The notes beneath the pieces were generated by a model. The model had not been told where the DNA came from and made no database searches. It was given only the letters and a program-made list of their open reading frames with translations. From positions 5,127,501 through 5,191,500 of the forward strand of contig NZ_CP026121.1 in the NCBI RefSeq assembly GCF_003330845.1: 64,000 nt of DNA, written 5' to 3'. This DNA is from Streptomyces sp. Go-475. Lineage in GTDB: Bacteria > Actinomycetota > Actinomycetes > Streptomycetales > Streptomycetaceae. Below, in pieces: positions 51,995 through 60,242 of the stretch. Position 1 is the first letter of the stretch, and the number at the start of each line of letters is the position of its first letter. A program made the position numbers and the translations under genes.

Positions 51995-52122
51995 CTCGCA
52001 CAGGGGAGAACCGGTCACCCGAAGAACGACAGGCACCCTGGTAACACCGGCAACAACAGCCACACGGCATCATCCGACCCAGTGCGTCACCCGATCAGCA
52101 GCCCGGCGAAGAGGAGCGGTAC

Positions 52123-53379
52123 GTGAGCGAGAGCAGTGCGGAGGTCGTCGCGGACGTCGCCTCCGCGGCCGTCGCGGCCTCCGCCGCGACGGCCGCGGGA
52201 GGCTGGCGCCGGGCGACCGGCATCGCCGGAGTCGCGATAGGCGTGGTGGCCGCGGGCGCGGCCGCCGGTGTCGCCCTGGAGCGGATGACCGTCGGCCGGG
52301 GCATGCGCCAGAAGGCCCGGCTCGCCCTGGACTCGGCGGGCCCCTACGGCTCGCTGCGCGGCATGCCCGGCAAGGCGTTCGCCGACGACGGCACGGAGCT
52401 GTACTACGAGGTCGACGACCTCGACCCGGAGGCCGCCCCGGCCATCGGCTCGCGCCGCCGGCGGCTCTTCGGCCGCAAGGCACCCGCGCCCGTCACGGTC
52501 GTCTTCAGCCACGGCTACTGCCTCAGCCAGGACTCCTGGCACTTCCAGCGGGCGGCCCTGCGGGGCGTCGTGCGGACCGTGCACTGGGACCAGCGCAGCC
52601 ACGGCCGCTCCGGGCGGGGCGTCGCCCAGAACCGGGACGACGAGCCGGTCACCATCGAGCAACTGGGCCGCGACCTGAAGGCCGTCATCGACGCGGCCGT
52701 GCCCGAGGGGCCCATCGTGCTCGTGGGGCACTCCATGGGCGGCATGACGGTGATGGCGCTCGCCGACCAGTACCCCGAGCTGGTCCGCGAGCGGGTCGTC
52801 GGGGTCGCCTTCGTGGGGACGTCCTCGGGGCGGCTCGGCGAGGTCAACTACGGGCTGCCGGTCGCCGGTGTCAACGCGGTGCGGCGGGTGCTGCCCGGCG
52901 TGCTGAAGGCGCTGGGGCAGCGGGCCGAGCTGGTGGAGAAGGGCCGCCGGGCCACCGCGGACCTGTTCGCCGGGATCATCAAGCGGTACTCCTTCGCGTC
53001 CCGGGACGTCGACCCGGCCGTGGCCCGGTTCGCCGAGCGGATGATCGAGAGCACGCCGATCGACGTGGTCGCCGAGTACTACCCGGCGTTCAACGACCAC
53101 GACAAGACCGAGGCGCTCGCGTACTTCGCGGACATGCCGGTCCTCGTCCTGGCCGGCGTGCAGGACCTGGTCACGCCCAGTGAGCACAGCGAGGCGATCG
53201 CCGATCTGCTGCCGGACGCGGAGCTGGTGCTGGTGCCGGACGCGGGGCACCTGGTGATGCTGGAACACCCGGAAGTGGTCACCGACCGGCTCGCCGACCT
53301 GCTCACCCGCACGGGTGCCGTGCCCGCAGGGGCTACCGTGAAGGGCTATGGAAGCAGCAGCACCGCACAACCCGGCTGA
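52123..53379 (+). CDS. Alpha/beta hydrolase
   Basis: 418 residues from GTG at 52123 behind GAGGAGCGGTAC. An Ala-rich N-terminus with one hydrophobic helix (ATGIAGVAIGVVAAGAAAGV, about residues 30-50) could anchor it. The hydrolase fold shows the oxyanion region VFSHGYCLSQDSWHFQ, nucleophile elbow GHSMGGM (Ser), and catalytic acid and base near ADMPVLVLAGVQDLVTP and PDAGHLVMLEHPE. Substrate unknown. Its 3' end overlaps tsaE by 32 bp in another frame, implying coupled translation; this order is conserved in streptomycetes. Confidence 0.92.
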   Translation: MSESSAEVVADVASAAVAASAATAAGGWRRATGIAGVAIGVVAAGAAAGVALERMTVGRGMRQKARLALDSAGPYGSLRGMPGKAFADDGTELYYEVDDLDPEAAPAIGSRRRRLFGRKAPAPVTVVFSHGYCLSQDSWHFQRAALRGVVRTVHWDQRSHGRSGRGVAQNRDDEPVTIEQLGRDLKAVIDAAVPEGPIVLVGHSMGGMTVMALADQYPELVRERVVGVAFVGTSSGRLGEVNYGLPVAGVNAVRRVLPGVLKALGQRAELVEKGRRATADLFAGIIKRYSFASRDVDPAVARFAERMIESTPIDVVAEYYPAFNDHDKTEALAYFADMPVLVLAGVQDLVTPSEHSEAIADLLPDAELVLVPDAGHLVMLEHPEVVTDRLADLLTRTGAVPAGATVKGYGSSSTAQPG

Positions 53380-53866
53380 GCCCGGATCCGTCCAGATCGT
53401 CGTCACGTCCCCCGAGCAGATGCGGGAGCTGGGCCGCCGGCTCGCGAAACTGCTGCGCGCGGGCGACCTGGTGATGCTGAGCGGGGAGCTCGGCGCGGGC
53501 AAGACGACGCTGACGCGCGGCCTGGGCGAGGGGCTCGGCGTGCGCGGGGCCGTCACCTCGCCGACGTTCGTGATCGCCCGGGTGCACCCCTCGCTCGGTG
53601 ACGGGCCGCCCTTGGTCCATGTCGACGCCTACCGGCTGTCCGGCGGGCTGGACGAGATGGAGGACCTCGATCTCGACGTCTCGCTGCCCGAGTCCGTGGT
53701 CGTCGTGGAGTGGGGCGAGGGCAAGGTCGAGGAGCTGACCGAGGAGCGGCTCCAGGTCGTCATCCACCGGGCGGTGGGCGACACGACCGACGAGGTCCGG
53801 CACATGACCGTCACCGGTCTGGGGGAACGCTGGGCCTCCGCGGACCTGAGCGTGCTCGCCGCCTGA
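53348..53866 (+). CDS. tsaE: tRNA t6A biosynthesis ATPase TsaE
   Basis: 172 residues, ATG at 53348 inside the hydrolase gene. P-loop GELGAGKTTLTRGLGEGLG (about residues 46-60), SPTFVIARVHPS and HVDAYRLSG are the family motifs; VVVVEWGEGKVEEL is the Walker B area. It drives the TsaBDE complex that makes N6-threonylcarbamoyladenosine in tRNA. tsaB and tsaD follow about 1.3 kb downstream. Confidence 0.96.
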   Translation: MEAAAPHNPAEPGSVQIVVTSPEQMRELGRRLAKLLRAGDLVMLSGELGAGKTTLTRGLGEGLGVRGAVTSPTFVIARVHPSLGDGPPLVHVDAYRLSGGLDEMEDLDLDVSLPESVVVVEWGEGKVEELTEERLQVVIHRAVGDTTDEVRHMTVTGLGERWASADLSVLAA

Positions 53867-53980
53867 GCCCTGCCGCCCGGGCGGGTGGCAACCGGTGCGG
53901 TCTTTTGATGAACGTTCCGACAAGACGTCGGCAAGATGTTGCGTTCGGTGTCGCGGGCGTGGTCACATGGTACCCAGTCC

Positions 53981-54002
53981 GTAGTTAGGTGTACCTAACT
54001 AC
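53981..54002. promoter_or_regulatory. 22-bp palindrome, probable operator
   Basis: Perfect 10-bp arms GTAGTTAGGT and ACCTAACTAC around GT. Much more A/T-rich than its surroundings, and 30 bp before the ATG of the 60-residue ORF. TTAGGT/ACCTAA half-sites recall DtxR/IdeR iron boxes, but the spacing is too short for that family. Confidence 0.55.
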
Positions 54003-54031
54003 GTCCGCCCCCGGCCTTTCAGGAGGCGTCC

Positions 54032-54214
54032 ATGTCGGCTACAGAGAGCAAGGGGCAGCCGCTGTCGTTCGCGGTCGCCGGGGTGTCCATGCGGGACCTG
54101 CTGGCGGCGGGCGAGGCCGCGGCGCTGGTCTCCACGCCGCCGCGCGCTCCCGAGCCGGACCTCGCCGAACCGGACTTCGCCGGGCCGGTGGCGGACCACC
54201 GCGAGGCGGCCTAG
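54032..54214 (+). CDS. Small protein, unknown function
   Basis: 60 residues. AGGAGGCGTCC gives a near-perfect ribosome-binding site for ATG at 54032, and third positions are G/C rich. Sequence: MSATESKGQPLSFAVAGVSM then an amphipathic Ala-rich stretch and a Pro/Glu/Asp-rich tail; no signal peptide or membrane segment. Controlled perhaps through the palindrome upstream. Family not recognised. Confidence 0.65.
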   Translation: MSATESKGQPLSFAVAGVSMRDLLAAGEAAALVSTPPRAPEPDLAEPDFAGPVADHREAA

Positions 54215-54243
54215 CGGAGCGCCGGCGCACGACCGCGGAGCCG

Positions 54244-54461
54244 CTAGGGGGTGTCTGCCAGGTCCCGCCTGCCCCGCGACGCCCGGCACGCCCTCTCGCC
54301 GCACCGGGCGAACACCCGAGTACAACCAGTACGCGGGCGTCCGCCCGGATCGCCGAGAGAACGCTCCCCCAAGCTCTCGGCTTCGCTCGAGCAGGGGGAC
54401 CCCATGACGCCGCGGGGCCCGCCCTCCGGGCGGACGACGGGACTTGGCGGACACCCCCTAG
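54244..54461. mobile_element. 218-bp inverted-repeat (MITE-like) element flanked by CTAG
   Basis: Terminal inverted repeats of 23 bp (54244-54266 and 54439-54461) match at 21 positions; both ends are CTAG, then GGGGTGTC. The interior has a hairpin-rich stretch (CTCTCGGCTTCGCTCGAGCA) widely found between streptomycete genes. No transposase. The right-hand CTAG holds the TAG stop of the next minus-strand gene. Confidence 0.65.
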
Positions 54462-55012
54462 CGCACCACCACGACCTTGCGGCCGATCGTCGCGAACGTC
54501 CACATCGCGTCGCCGTCCGCCCGGGACTCGCGGATGCCGCCGGTGCGCACCTTCGGGTCGGGCGCGGCGGTCGAGCCGTCCACGGCCGCGCTGAAACCGA
54601 TGACCACGCCGTCCACGCTGGCGAAGCGCACGACGTGCTCGACCGGGACGCCGTCGGAGCCGGTGACCGCGTTCGAGCGGGACGTGACCGTGTAGCTGCC
54701 CGGGGCCGGGTCCACCACGCTCGGGTCGACCTCGAACGTCCGGGTGACCGTCTCGTCCGCGCCGACCAGCCACACGCGGTCGCCGCGCAGCGAGTACACG
54801 ACCCGCGCGCCCTTGCCGGACTCCGGGGGCAGCGCGGCGGGGTCCCGCTTCACCCGGGGCGCCTTCGGGGCGCCGACCGCCGGTGAGACGCCCGCCTGCG
54901 CCCGGCCGAGACCGGCCGGGACGGTCTCCGCGGCCCGGTGGGCGAGGTAGCCGACCGTCGCGAGGGCCGCGGCGGTGAGCCCGGCCACGATTCCCGAGCT
55001 GCTGACTGCCAC
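54458..55012 (-). CDS. YkuD-like (L,D-transpeptidase fold) protein lacking the catalytic Cys/His
   Basis: 184 residues from GTG at 55012, preceded by GAGGTGG. One N-terminal membrane helix (GIVAGLTAAALATVGYLAHR). Residues about 80-184 (ARVVYSLRGDRVWLVGADET, SYTVTSRSNAVTGSDGVPVE, ending GGIRESRADGDAMWTFATIG and RKVVVVR) follow the strand order of YkuD domains, but where active enzymes have SHGCIR this has TGGIRE, so Cys and His are lost. Probably a non-catalytic wall-binding protein. Homology is inferred by eye. Confidence 0.7.
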   Translation of the reverse strand: MAVSSSGIVAGLTAAALATVGYLAHRAAETVPAGLGRAQAGVSPAVGAPKAPRVKRDPAALPPESGKGARVVYSLRGDRVWLVGADETVTRTFEVDPSVVDPAPGSYTVTSRSNAVTGSDGVPVEHVVRFASVDGVVIGFSAAVDGSTAAPDPKVRTGGIRESRADGDAMWTFATIGRKVVVVR

Positions 55013-55125
55013 CGGCACCCACCTCACGTCGTACGTCCGTGTCGTGACGGAAGGTGACGGTAGCAGCAGGTGACGGCCCGGCAGGTACGTCCGACACGGG
55101 CCCCGGGGAGCCGTAGGCTGTTTGC

Positions 55126-55779
55126 GTGCTCTTGCTCGCTCTGGATACCGCCACACCCGCTGTCACCGTCGCGCTGCACGACGGCGAGGACGTCATCGCC
55201 TCGTCGAGTCAGGTGGACGCCCGGCGGCACGGGGAACTGCTGCTGCCGGCGATCGACCGGGTCCTCGCCGAGGCGGGCCTGAGGCTGGACGCCGTCACGG
55301 ACATCGTCGCCGGGATCGGCCCCGGCCCCTACACCGGGCTGCGGGTCGGCCTGATGACCGCGGACACCTTCGGGCTCGCGCTCGGCGTCCCCGTGCACGG
55401 CGTGTGCACGCTGGACGGCCTCGCCTACGCCGCCGACCTGGAGGGCCCGTTCGTCGTCGCCACCGACGCCCGCCGCAAGGAGGTGTACTGGGCCCGCTAC
55501 GCCGACTCCCGCACCCGCCTCACCCACCCGGCCGTCGACCGGCCGGCCGACATCACCGAGCAGGTCGCGGGCCTGCCCGCGGTCGGCGCGGGCGCGCTGC
55601 TCTACCCGGACACCTTCCCCAAGGCGCACGAACCCGAGCACGTGTCCGCCGCCGCCCTGGCCCGCCTGGCCGCGGAGCGGCTGGCCGCAGGCGAGGAGCT
55701 GCCCGCGCCACGGCCGCTCTACCTGCGCCGCCCCGACGCCCAGGTCCCCAAGAACTACAAGGTGGTCACCCCCAAGTGA
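55126..55779 (+). CDS. tsaB: tRNA t6A biosynthesis protein TsaB
   Basis: 217 residues from GTG; an inactive sugar-kinase-fold paralogue of TsaD that scaffolds the t6A complex. LLLALDTATPAVTVALHDG, GIGPGPYTGLRVGLMTADTF and TDARRKEVYWARY are diagnostic. The stop overlaps the rimI GTG (GTGA). Confidence 0.96.
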   Translation: MLLLALDTATPAVTVALHDGEDVIASSSQVDARRHGELLLPAIDRVLAEAGLRLDAVTDIVAGIGPGPYTGLRVGLMTADTFGLALGVPVHGVCTLDGLAYAADLEGPFVVATDARRKEVYWARYADSRTRLTHPAVDRPADITEQVAGLPAVGAGALLYPDTFPKAHEPEHVSAAALARLAAERLAAGEELPAPRPLYLRRPDAQVPKNYKVVTPK

Positions 55780-56282
55780 CCGATGCCGTGACGTGCGTGC
55801 TGCGCGAGATGCGCTGGTGGGACATCGACCCCGTGCTGGAGCTGGAGCGGGACCTGTTCCCCGACGACGCCTGGTCGCGGGGCATGTTCTGGTCCGAGCT
55901 GGCCCACGCGCGCGGGCCCGAGGCCAACCGGCGGTACGTGGTCGCCGAGGCCGGCTCCCGGATCGTCGGGTACGCCGGTCTGGTCGCCTCCGGTGAGCAG
56001 GCCGACGTGCAGACCATCGCCGTCGCCCGCGACCTGTGGGGCACCGGCCTCGGCGCGCGGCTGCTCGCCGAACTGCTGCGCGCGGCCACCGCCTTCGAGT
56101 GCGCCGAGGTGATGCTGGAGTGCCGCGTGGACAACGTCCGCGCGCAGAAGCTGTACGAGCGGTTCGGCTTCGAGCCCATCGGTGTCCGGCGCGGCTACTA
56201 CCAGCCGGGCAACGTGGACGCCCTGGTGATGCGCCTGACCGCCCCCGAGAACTCCGTACAAGGAACCGAGATCCATGGCTGA
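55776..56282 (+). CDS. rimI: Ribosomal-protein-alanine N-acetyltransferase RimI
   Basis: 168 residues from GTG at 55776 overlapping tsaB. GNAT fold: acetyl-CoA binding [17 protein letters not shown], then [20 protein letters not shown] and [12 protein letters not shown]. Acetylates the N-terminus of S18 and probably others. Its 3' end overlaps tsaD by 8 bp. Confidence 0.95.
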   Translation: MTDAVTCVLREMRWWDIDPVLELERDLFPDDAWSRGMFWSELAHARGPEANRRYVVAEAGSRIVGYAGLVASGEQADVQTIAVARDLWGTGLGARLLAELLRAATAFECAEVMLECRVDNVRAQKLYERFGFEPIGVRRGYYQPGNVDALVMRLTAPENSVQGTEIHG

Positions 56283-57366
56283 CGAACCCCTCGTTCTGGG
56301 GATTGAGACCTCCTGCGACGAGACCGGCGTCGGCATCGTCCGGGGCACCACCCTGCTGGCCGACGCCGTCGCCTCCAGCGTCGACGAGCACGCCCGCTTC
56401 GGCGGCGTCGTCCCGGAGGTCGCGAGCCGCGCCCACCTGGAGGCGATGGTCCCGACCATCGACCGCGCCCTGAAGGAGGCGGGCGTCAGCGCCCGCGACC
56501 TCGACGGCGTCGCCGTCACGGCCGGTCCCGGACTCGCCGGTGCCCTGCTGGTCGGCGTCTCCGCCGCGAAGGCGTACGCGTACGCGCTGGGCAAGCCCCT
56601 CTACGGCGTGAACCACCTCGCCTCGCACATCTGCGTGGACCAGCTGGAGCACGGCCCGCTGCCCGAGCCGACGATGGCGCTGCTGGTCTCCGGCGGCCAC
56701 TCCTCGCTGCTGCTGTCCTCGGACATCACCTCCGACGTCCGTCCGATGGGCGCCACCATCGACGACGCGGCCGGCGAGGCCTTCGACAAGATCGCCCGGG
56801 TGCTGAATCTCGGCTTCCCGGGCGGCCCGGTCATCGACCGGTACGCCAAGGAGGGCGACCCGGACGCGATCGCGTTCCCGCGCGGTCTGACCGGCCCGCG
56901 CGACCCCGCCTACGACTTCTCCTTCTCCGGGCTGAAGACGGCCGTGGCCCGCTGGATCGAGGCCAAGCGGGCGGCGGGCGAGGAGGTGCCGGTGCGGGAC
57001 GTGGCGGCCTCCTTCCAGGAGGCGGTCGTGGACGTGCTGACCCGCAAGGCCGTCCGGGCCTGCAAGGACGAGGGCGTCGACCACCTGATGATCGGCGGCG
57101 GCGTGGCCGCCAACTCCCGGCTGCGCGCGCTCGCCCAGGAGCGCTGCGAGGCCGCCGGGATCCGGCTGCGGGTGCCGCGGCCCAAGCTGTGCACGGACAA
57201 CGGCGCGATGGTCGCCGCGCTGGGCGCCGAGATGGTCGCGCGCAACCGGGCCGCGTCGAGCTGGGACCTGCCGGCGGACTCCTCGCTGCCGGTGACGGAA
57301 CCGCACGTCCCGGGCCACGACCACGACCACGTGCACGAGGTCAGCAAGGAGAACCTGTACTCGTGA
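56275..57366 (+). CDS. tsaD: tRNA t6A threonylcarbamoyltransferase TsaD
   Basis: 363 residues. Transfers the threonylcarbamoyl group to A37 of ANN-decoding tRNAs. [17 protein letters not shown] at the N-terminus, the metal-binding [15 protein letters not shown] histidines, [11 protein letters not shown] and [12 protein letters not shown] are family motifs. The C-terminus carries a His-rich stretch ([12 protein letters not shown]) common in actinobacteria. Last four bases overlap the next gene. Confidence 0.97.
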   Translation: MADEPLVLGIETSCDETGVGIVRGTTLLADAVASSVDEHARFGGVVPEVASRAHLEAMVPTIDRALKEAGVSARDLDGVAVTAGPGLAGALLVGVSAAKAYAYALGKPLYGVNHLASHICVDQLEHGPLPEPTMALLVSGGHSSLLLSSDITSDVRPMGATIDDAAGEAFDKIARVLNLGFPGGPVIDRYAKEGDPDAIAFPRGLTGPRDPAYDFSFSGLKTAVARWIEAKRAAGEEVPVRDVAASFQEAVVDVLTRKAVRACKDEGVDHLMIGGGVAANSRLRALAQERCEAAGIRLRVPRPKLCTDNGAMVAALGAEMVARNRAASSWDLPADSSLPVTEPHVPGHDHDHVHEVSKENLYS

Positions 57367-57620
57367 CCGTCGCGCTGATGTGGGAGGCGCGGGCGGTGCC
57401 CGGCCGGGGCGAGGACCTGCTCGCCTGGGCCCGCGCCCAGGACCTCCCCGGTGAGCCGCTGCGCCGCGAGACCCTGCGCGCCCCGCAGGACCGGGTCCTC
57501 GTCATCACCTGGTGGGACGCCCCCTACGACGCCGAGCTGCCCGAACTGCCGGAGCCGGACGGGGAGCTGGTCACGCGGGCCGTGCACCGGTGGAGGTTCG
57601 AGTCGCTGGGCGTCGGCTGA
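57363..57620 (+). CDS. Small conserved-type protein downstream of tsaD
   Basis: 85 residues from GTG at 57363, overlapping the tsaD stop (GTGA), so translationally coupled. [20 protein letters not shown] and [10 protein letters not shown] suggest a small alpha/beta (ferredoxin-like) fold. No catalytic motif and no function known. Confidence 0.7.
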   Translation: MTVALMWEARAVPGRGEDLLAWARAQDLPGEPLRRETLRAPQDRVLVITWWDAPYDAELPELPEPDGELVTRAVHRWRFESLGVG

Positions 57621-57706
57621 CCGCGTCCTACACTCCAGCACCTCGCTGGACCACTTGATCCGGGTCTGTCTTCAGGAGGGTGGTGCACCAGCCTGTCCAC
57701 CGCCAC

Positions 57707-57745
57707 CCCCTGAGGGGCACCCCTGAGGGGCACCCCTGAGGGTCA
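57707..57745. repeat. Three 13-bp tandem repeats at a convergent gene end
   Basis: CCCCTGAGGGGCA twice and CCCCTGAGGGTCA once, head to tail. Each unit has CCCCT/AGGGG dyad symmetry. The GH3 gene's TGA stop is inside the third unit. Confidence 0.75.
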
Positions 57746-60058
57746 CCCCGACACCTCCGCCTCGCACCGCAGCCGCCGGTCGCCCCCGGTGACCCGGACC
57801 GGGCCCGTGAGCGTGAGGTGCGCCGTGTGGCGTACGTCCGTGCTGGACGCGGCCAACCGTAGTTCCAGGGCGCCCGGTTCGACCACCTTGCGACCTGAAC
57901 GGTCGGTGAACGCCGACAGGTCCGTGTGGAACCGGAACGTCACCCGGCTCGCCTCACCCGGTGCCAGCTCCACGCGCTGGTAGCCGATCAGCCGCACGTC
58001 GGGCCGGGTGACGGAGGCCACCGGGTCGTGCAGGTACAGCTGCACGACCTCCGCGCCCTCGCGGTCGCCCGTGTTGCGGACGGTCACCGAGACGTCGTAC
58101 GAGCCGTCCGTGCCGATCTCCGCCGGCTCCTCGCCGCCCGTGCCGTCCTCCCACGCGAACGTCGTGTACGAGCGGCCGTGGCCGAAGGGGTAGAGCGGGG
58201 TCGGGTCGAGGTTGCTGACCTCGCCCGCGAGGCCGAGGGGCGGCTGGAGGTACGTCCAGGGCTGGCCGCCGGGCTCCCGCGGCACGCTCACCGGGAGGCG
58301 GCCGGAGGGGTTCACGCGGCCCGACAGCACTCCCGCGACCGCCGGGCCGCCCTCCTCCCCGGGGAAGAAGGCCTGGACGACCGCGCCCAGCCGGCCGTCC
58401 CACCGGCCGAGGGCGTACGGCCGGCCGGTCAGCAGCACCAGCACCACGGGCACGCCCGTCGCGACCAGCGCGTCCAGCAGCTCGCCCTGAACACCGGGCA
58501 GGGCGAGGTCGCTCGCGTCGCAGCCCTCGCCCGAGGTGCCGCGGCCGAACAGGCCCGCCCGGTCGCCGAGGACCGCCACGCACACGTCCGCCTCGGCGGT
58601 ACGGGCGATGGCCTCCTCGAAGCCGGAGGTGTCCGGGTCCGTCACGTCGCAGCCCGGCGCGAACGTCACCTTGGCGTCGGGGAGTTCGGTGCGCAGGGCG
58701 TCCAGGACGGTCGGGATCTCGATGCCCGTCGGAACCCCGGGGTGGTGGGTGAGGACGTGGGACGGGAAGGAGTAGCAGCCCAGCATGGCCAGGGCGTCGG
58801 CCGCCCGCGGGCCGACCACCGCGATCCGGGTGTCGGGGGCCAGCGGGAGCAGGGCGTCGGGGTTGTCGAGCAGGACCACCGACTCCTCGGCCAGGCGGCG
58901 GGCCAGGATCCGGTTGCCCGTCGAGTCCAGTTCGACCGGGGCGGCCGGCTCCGGGCTCCAGTCCTCGTCGAGCAGGCCCAGCTCGCACTTCTGGAGCAGC
59001 ACGCGGCGGGCCGCCCGGTCCACGAGTTCCTCGGGGACCTGCCCGGAGCGGACGGCGTCCAGCAGCGGCCGGCCGTAGCAGTTGGCCGTGGGCAGCTCGA
59101 CGTCGATGCCGGCCGCGAGCGCCGCGTGGGCCGCCTCGGCCGGGGTGCCGGCGACGCGGTGCAGGGTGTGCAGGAAGCCGATGCCGAAGTAGTCGGAGAC
59201 GACCGTGCCGGTGAAGCCCCACTCCTCGCGCAGGAGCCGGGTGAGCAGCTCGGGGTCGGCGGAGGCCGGGACGCCGTCCGTCTCGGTGTACGCGGCCATC
59301 ACCGAGCGGGGCCCGGCCTCGCGCACCGCCATCTCGAACGGGGGCAGCGTGACGTCCGCGAACTCGCGCAGGCCGGCCCGTACGGGGGCGAGGTTGCGGG
59401 CGCCGGCCGAGGAGGCGTACCCGGCGAAGTGCTTGAGCGTGGCCACGATCCCGGCCGACTCCAGGCCCCGCACGTAGGCCGTGGCGATCGTGCCGACCAG
59501 ATACGGGTCCTCGCCGATGGTCTCCTCCACCCGGCCCCAGCGCGGATCGCGCACGACGTCCAGGACCGGCGCGAGGCCCTGGTGGACGCCGACCGCGCGC
59601 AGGTCGTCGCCGATGCGGCGGGCCATCTCCTCGACCAGCGGGGGGTCCCAGGCGGCGCCCCAGGCCAGCGGGACCGGATAGGCCGTGGCCCGCCAGGCGG
59701 TGAACCCGGCCAGGCACTCCTCGTGCGCGATGGCCGGGATGCCGAAGCGGCCGGCCTCGGTGATACGGCGCTGGGCGCGGGCCAGTGCCTGCGCGCCCAG
59801 CGCCGGGTCCACGGGGGCGGTACCGAAGGAGCGCGTGAGCTGACCCAGGCCGTGGGTGATCAGCTCGGCCCATGCCTCGTCGGAGTGGTCGGCGGTCATG
59901 TCGTGCTGGTGCGGAGCGACTCCACCGCCGTCCGCCGAGGCGCCCACCCACACGCCGTACAGCTGGGCGGTCTTCTCCTCCAGGGTCATCCGGGAGAGCA
60001 GGTCGTCGACGCGGGCGACGGCGGGCAGGGCGGGGTCACGCCAGGGCGCGGTGGTCAT
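57743..60058 (-). CDS. Glycoside hydrolase family 3 (beta-xylosidase / beta-glucosidase)
   Basis: 771 residues from ATG at 60058 behind AGGAGC; a longer frame has no ribosome-binding site. No signal peptide, so intracellular. The GH3 N-terminal barrel has KHFAGY and the nucleophile Asp289 in TVVSDYFGIG; the alpha/beta sandwich (GRGTSGEGCDASDLALPGVQ) supplies the acid/base region, and a fibronectin-III-like domain (VRNTGDREGAEVVQLYLHDP) ends it. It should release sugars from imported oligosaccharides. Xylosides are likely because a LacI regulator is divergent and a GH10 xylanase adjoins. Specificity is inferred. Confidence 0.92.
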   Translation of the reverse strand: MTTAPWRDPALPAVARVDDLLSRMTLEEKTAQLYGVWVGASADGGGVAPHQHDMTADHSDEAWAELITHGLGQLTRSFGTAPVDPALGAQALARAQRRITEAGRFGIPAIAHEECLAGFTAWRATAYPVPLAWGAAWDPPLVEEMARRIGDDLRAVGVHQGLAPVLDVVRDPRWGRVEETIGEDPYLVGTIATAYVRGLESAGIVATLKHFAGYASSAGARNLAPVRAGLREFADVTLPPFEMAVREAGPRSVMAAYTETDGVPASADPELLTRLLREEWGFTGTVVSDYFGIGFLHTLHRVAGTPAEAAHAALAAGIDVELPTANCYGRPLLDAVRSGQVPEELVDRAARRVLLQKCELGLLDEDWSPEPAAPVELDSTGNRILARRLAEESVVLLDNPDALLPLAPDTRIAVVGPRAADALAMLGCYSFPSHVLTHHPGVPTGIEIPTVLDALRTELPDAKVTFAPGCDVTDPDTSGFEEAIARTAEADVCVAVLGDRAGLFGRGTSGEGCDASDLALPGVQGELLDALVATGVPVVLVLLTGRPYALGRWDGRLGAVVQAFFPGEEGGPAVAGVLSGRVNPSGRLPVSVPREPGGQPWTYLQPPLGLAGEVSNLDPTPLYPFGHGRSYTTFAWEDGTGGEEPAEIGTDGSYDVSVTVRNTGDREGAEVVQLYLHDPVASVTRPDVRLIGYQRVELAPGEASRVTFRFHTDLSAFTDRSGRKVVEPGALELRLAASSTDVRHTAHLTLTGPVRVTGGDRRLRCEAEVSG

Positions 60059-60151
60059 GAAGCTCCTGTCGGGTGGACGGACGGCCCTCTCACGAACGGT
60101 GCTGACGAGCGCGTGAACCGTGCTGACGGCCGCTTCCCGCACCCGCTTCTA

Positions 60152-60183
60152 CGAATGTTTCGATATACACGTCGAATGTTCCG
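60152..60183. promoter_or_regulatory. Two CGAAnnnTTCG-type operator sites between GH3 and lacI genes
   Basis: CGAATGTTTCG at 60152-60162 and the degenerate CGAATGTTCCG at 60173-60183, starts 21 bp apart, i.e. two helical turns. They lie in the divergent control region and match the site before the xylanase gene in form. Confidence 0.55.
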
Positions 60184-60242
60184 GGAACCTATGGGGCCGG
60201 GAGGACTTCGTCAAGGGGGCCCGCAGGGATACGATCGCCGCC

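Noticed and set aside
53981..54002. IdeR/DmdR-type iron box
   Set aside because: Half-sites TTAGGT and ACCTAA are present, but only 2 bp apart instead of about 7, so the geometry does not fit.
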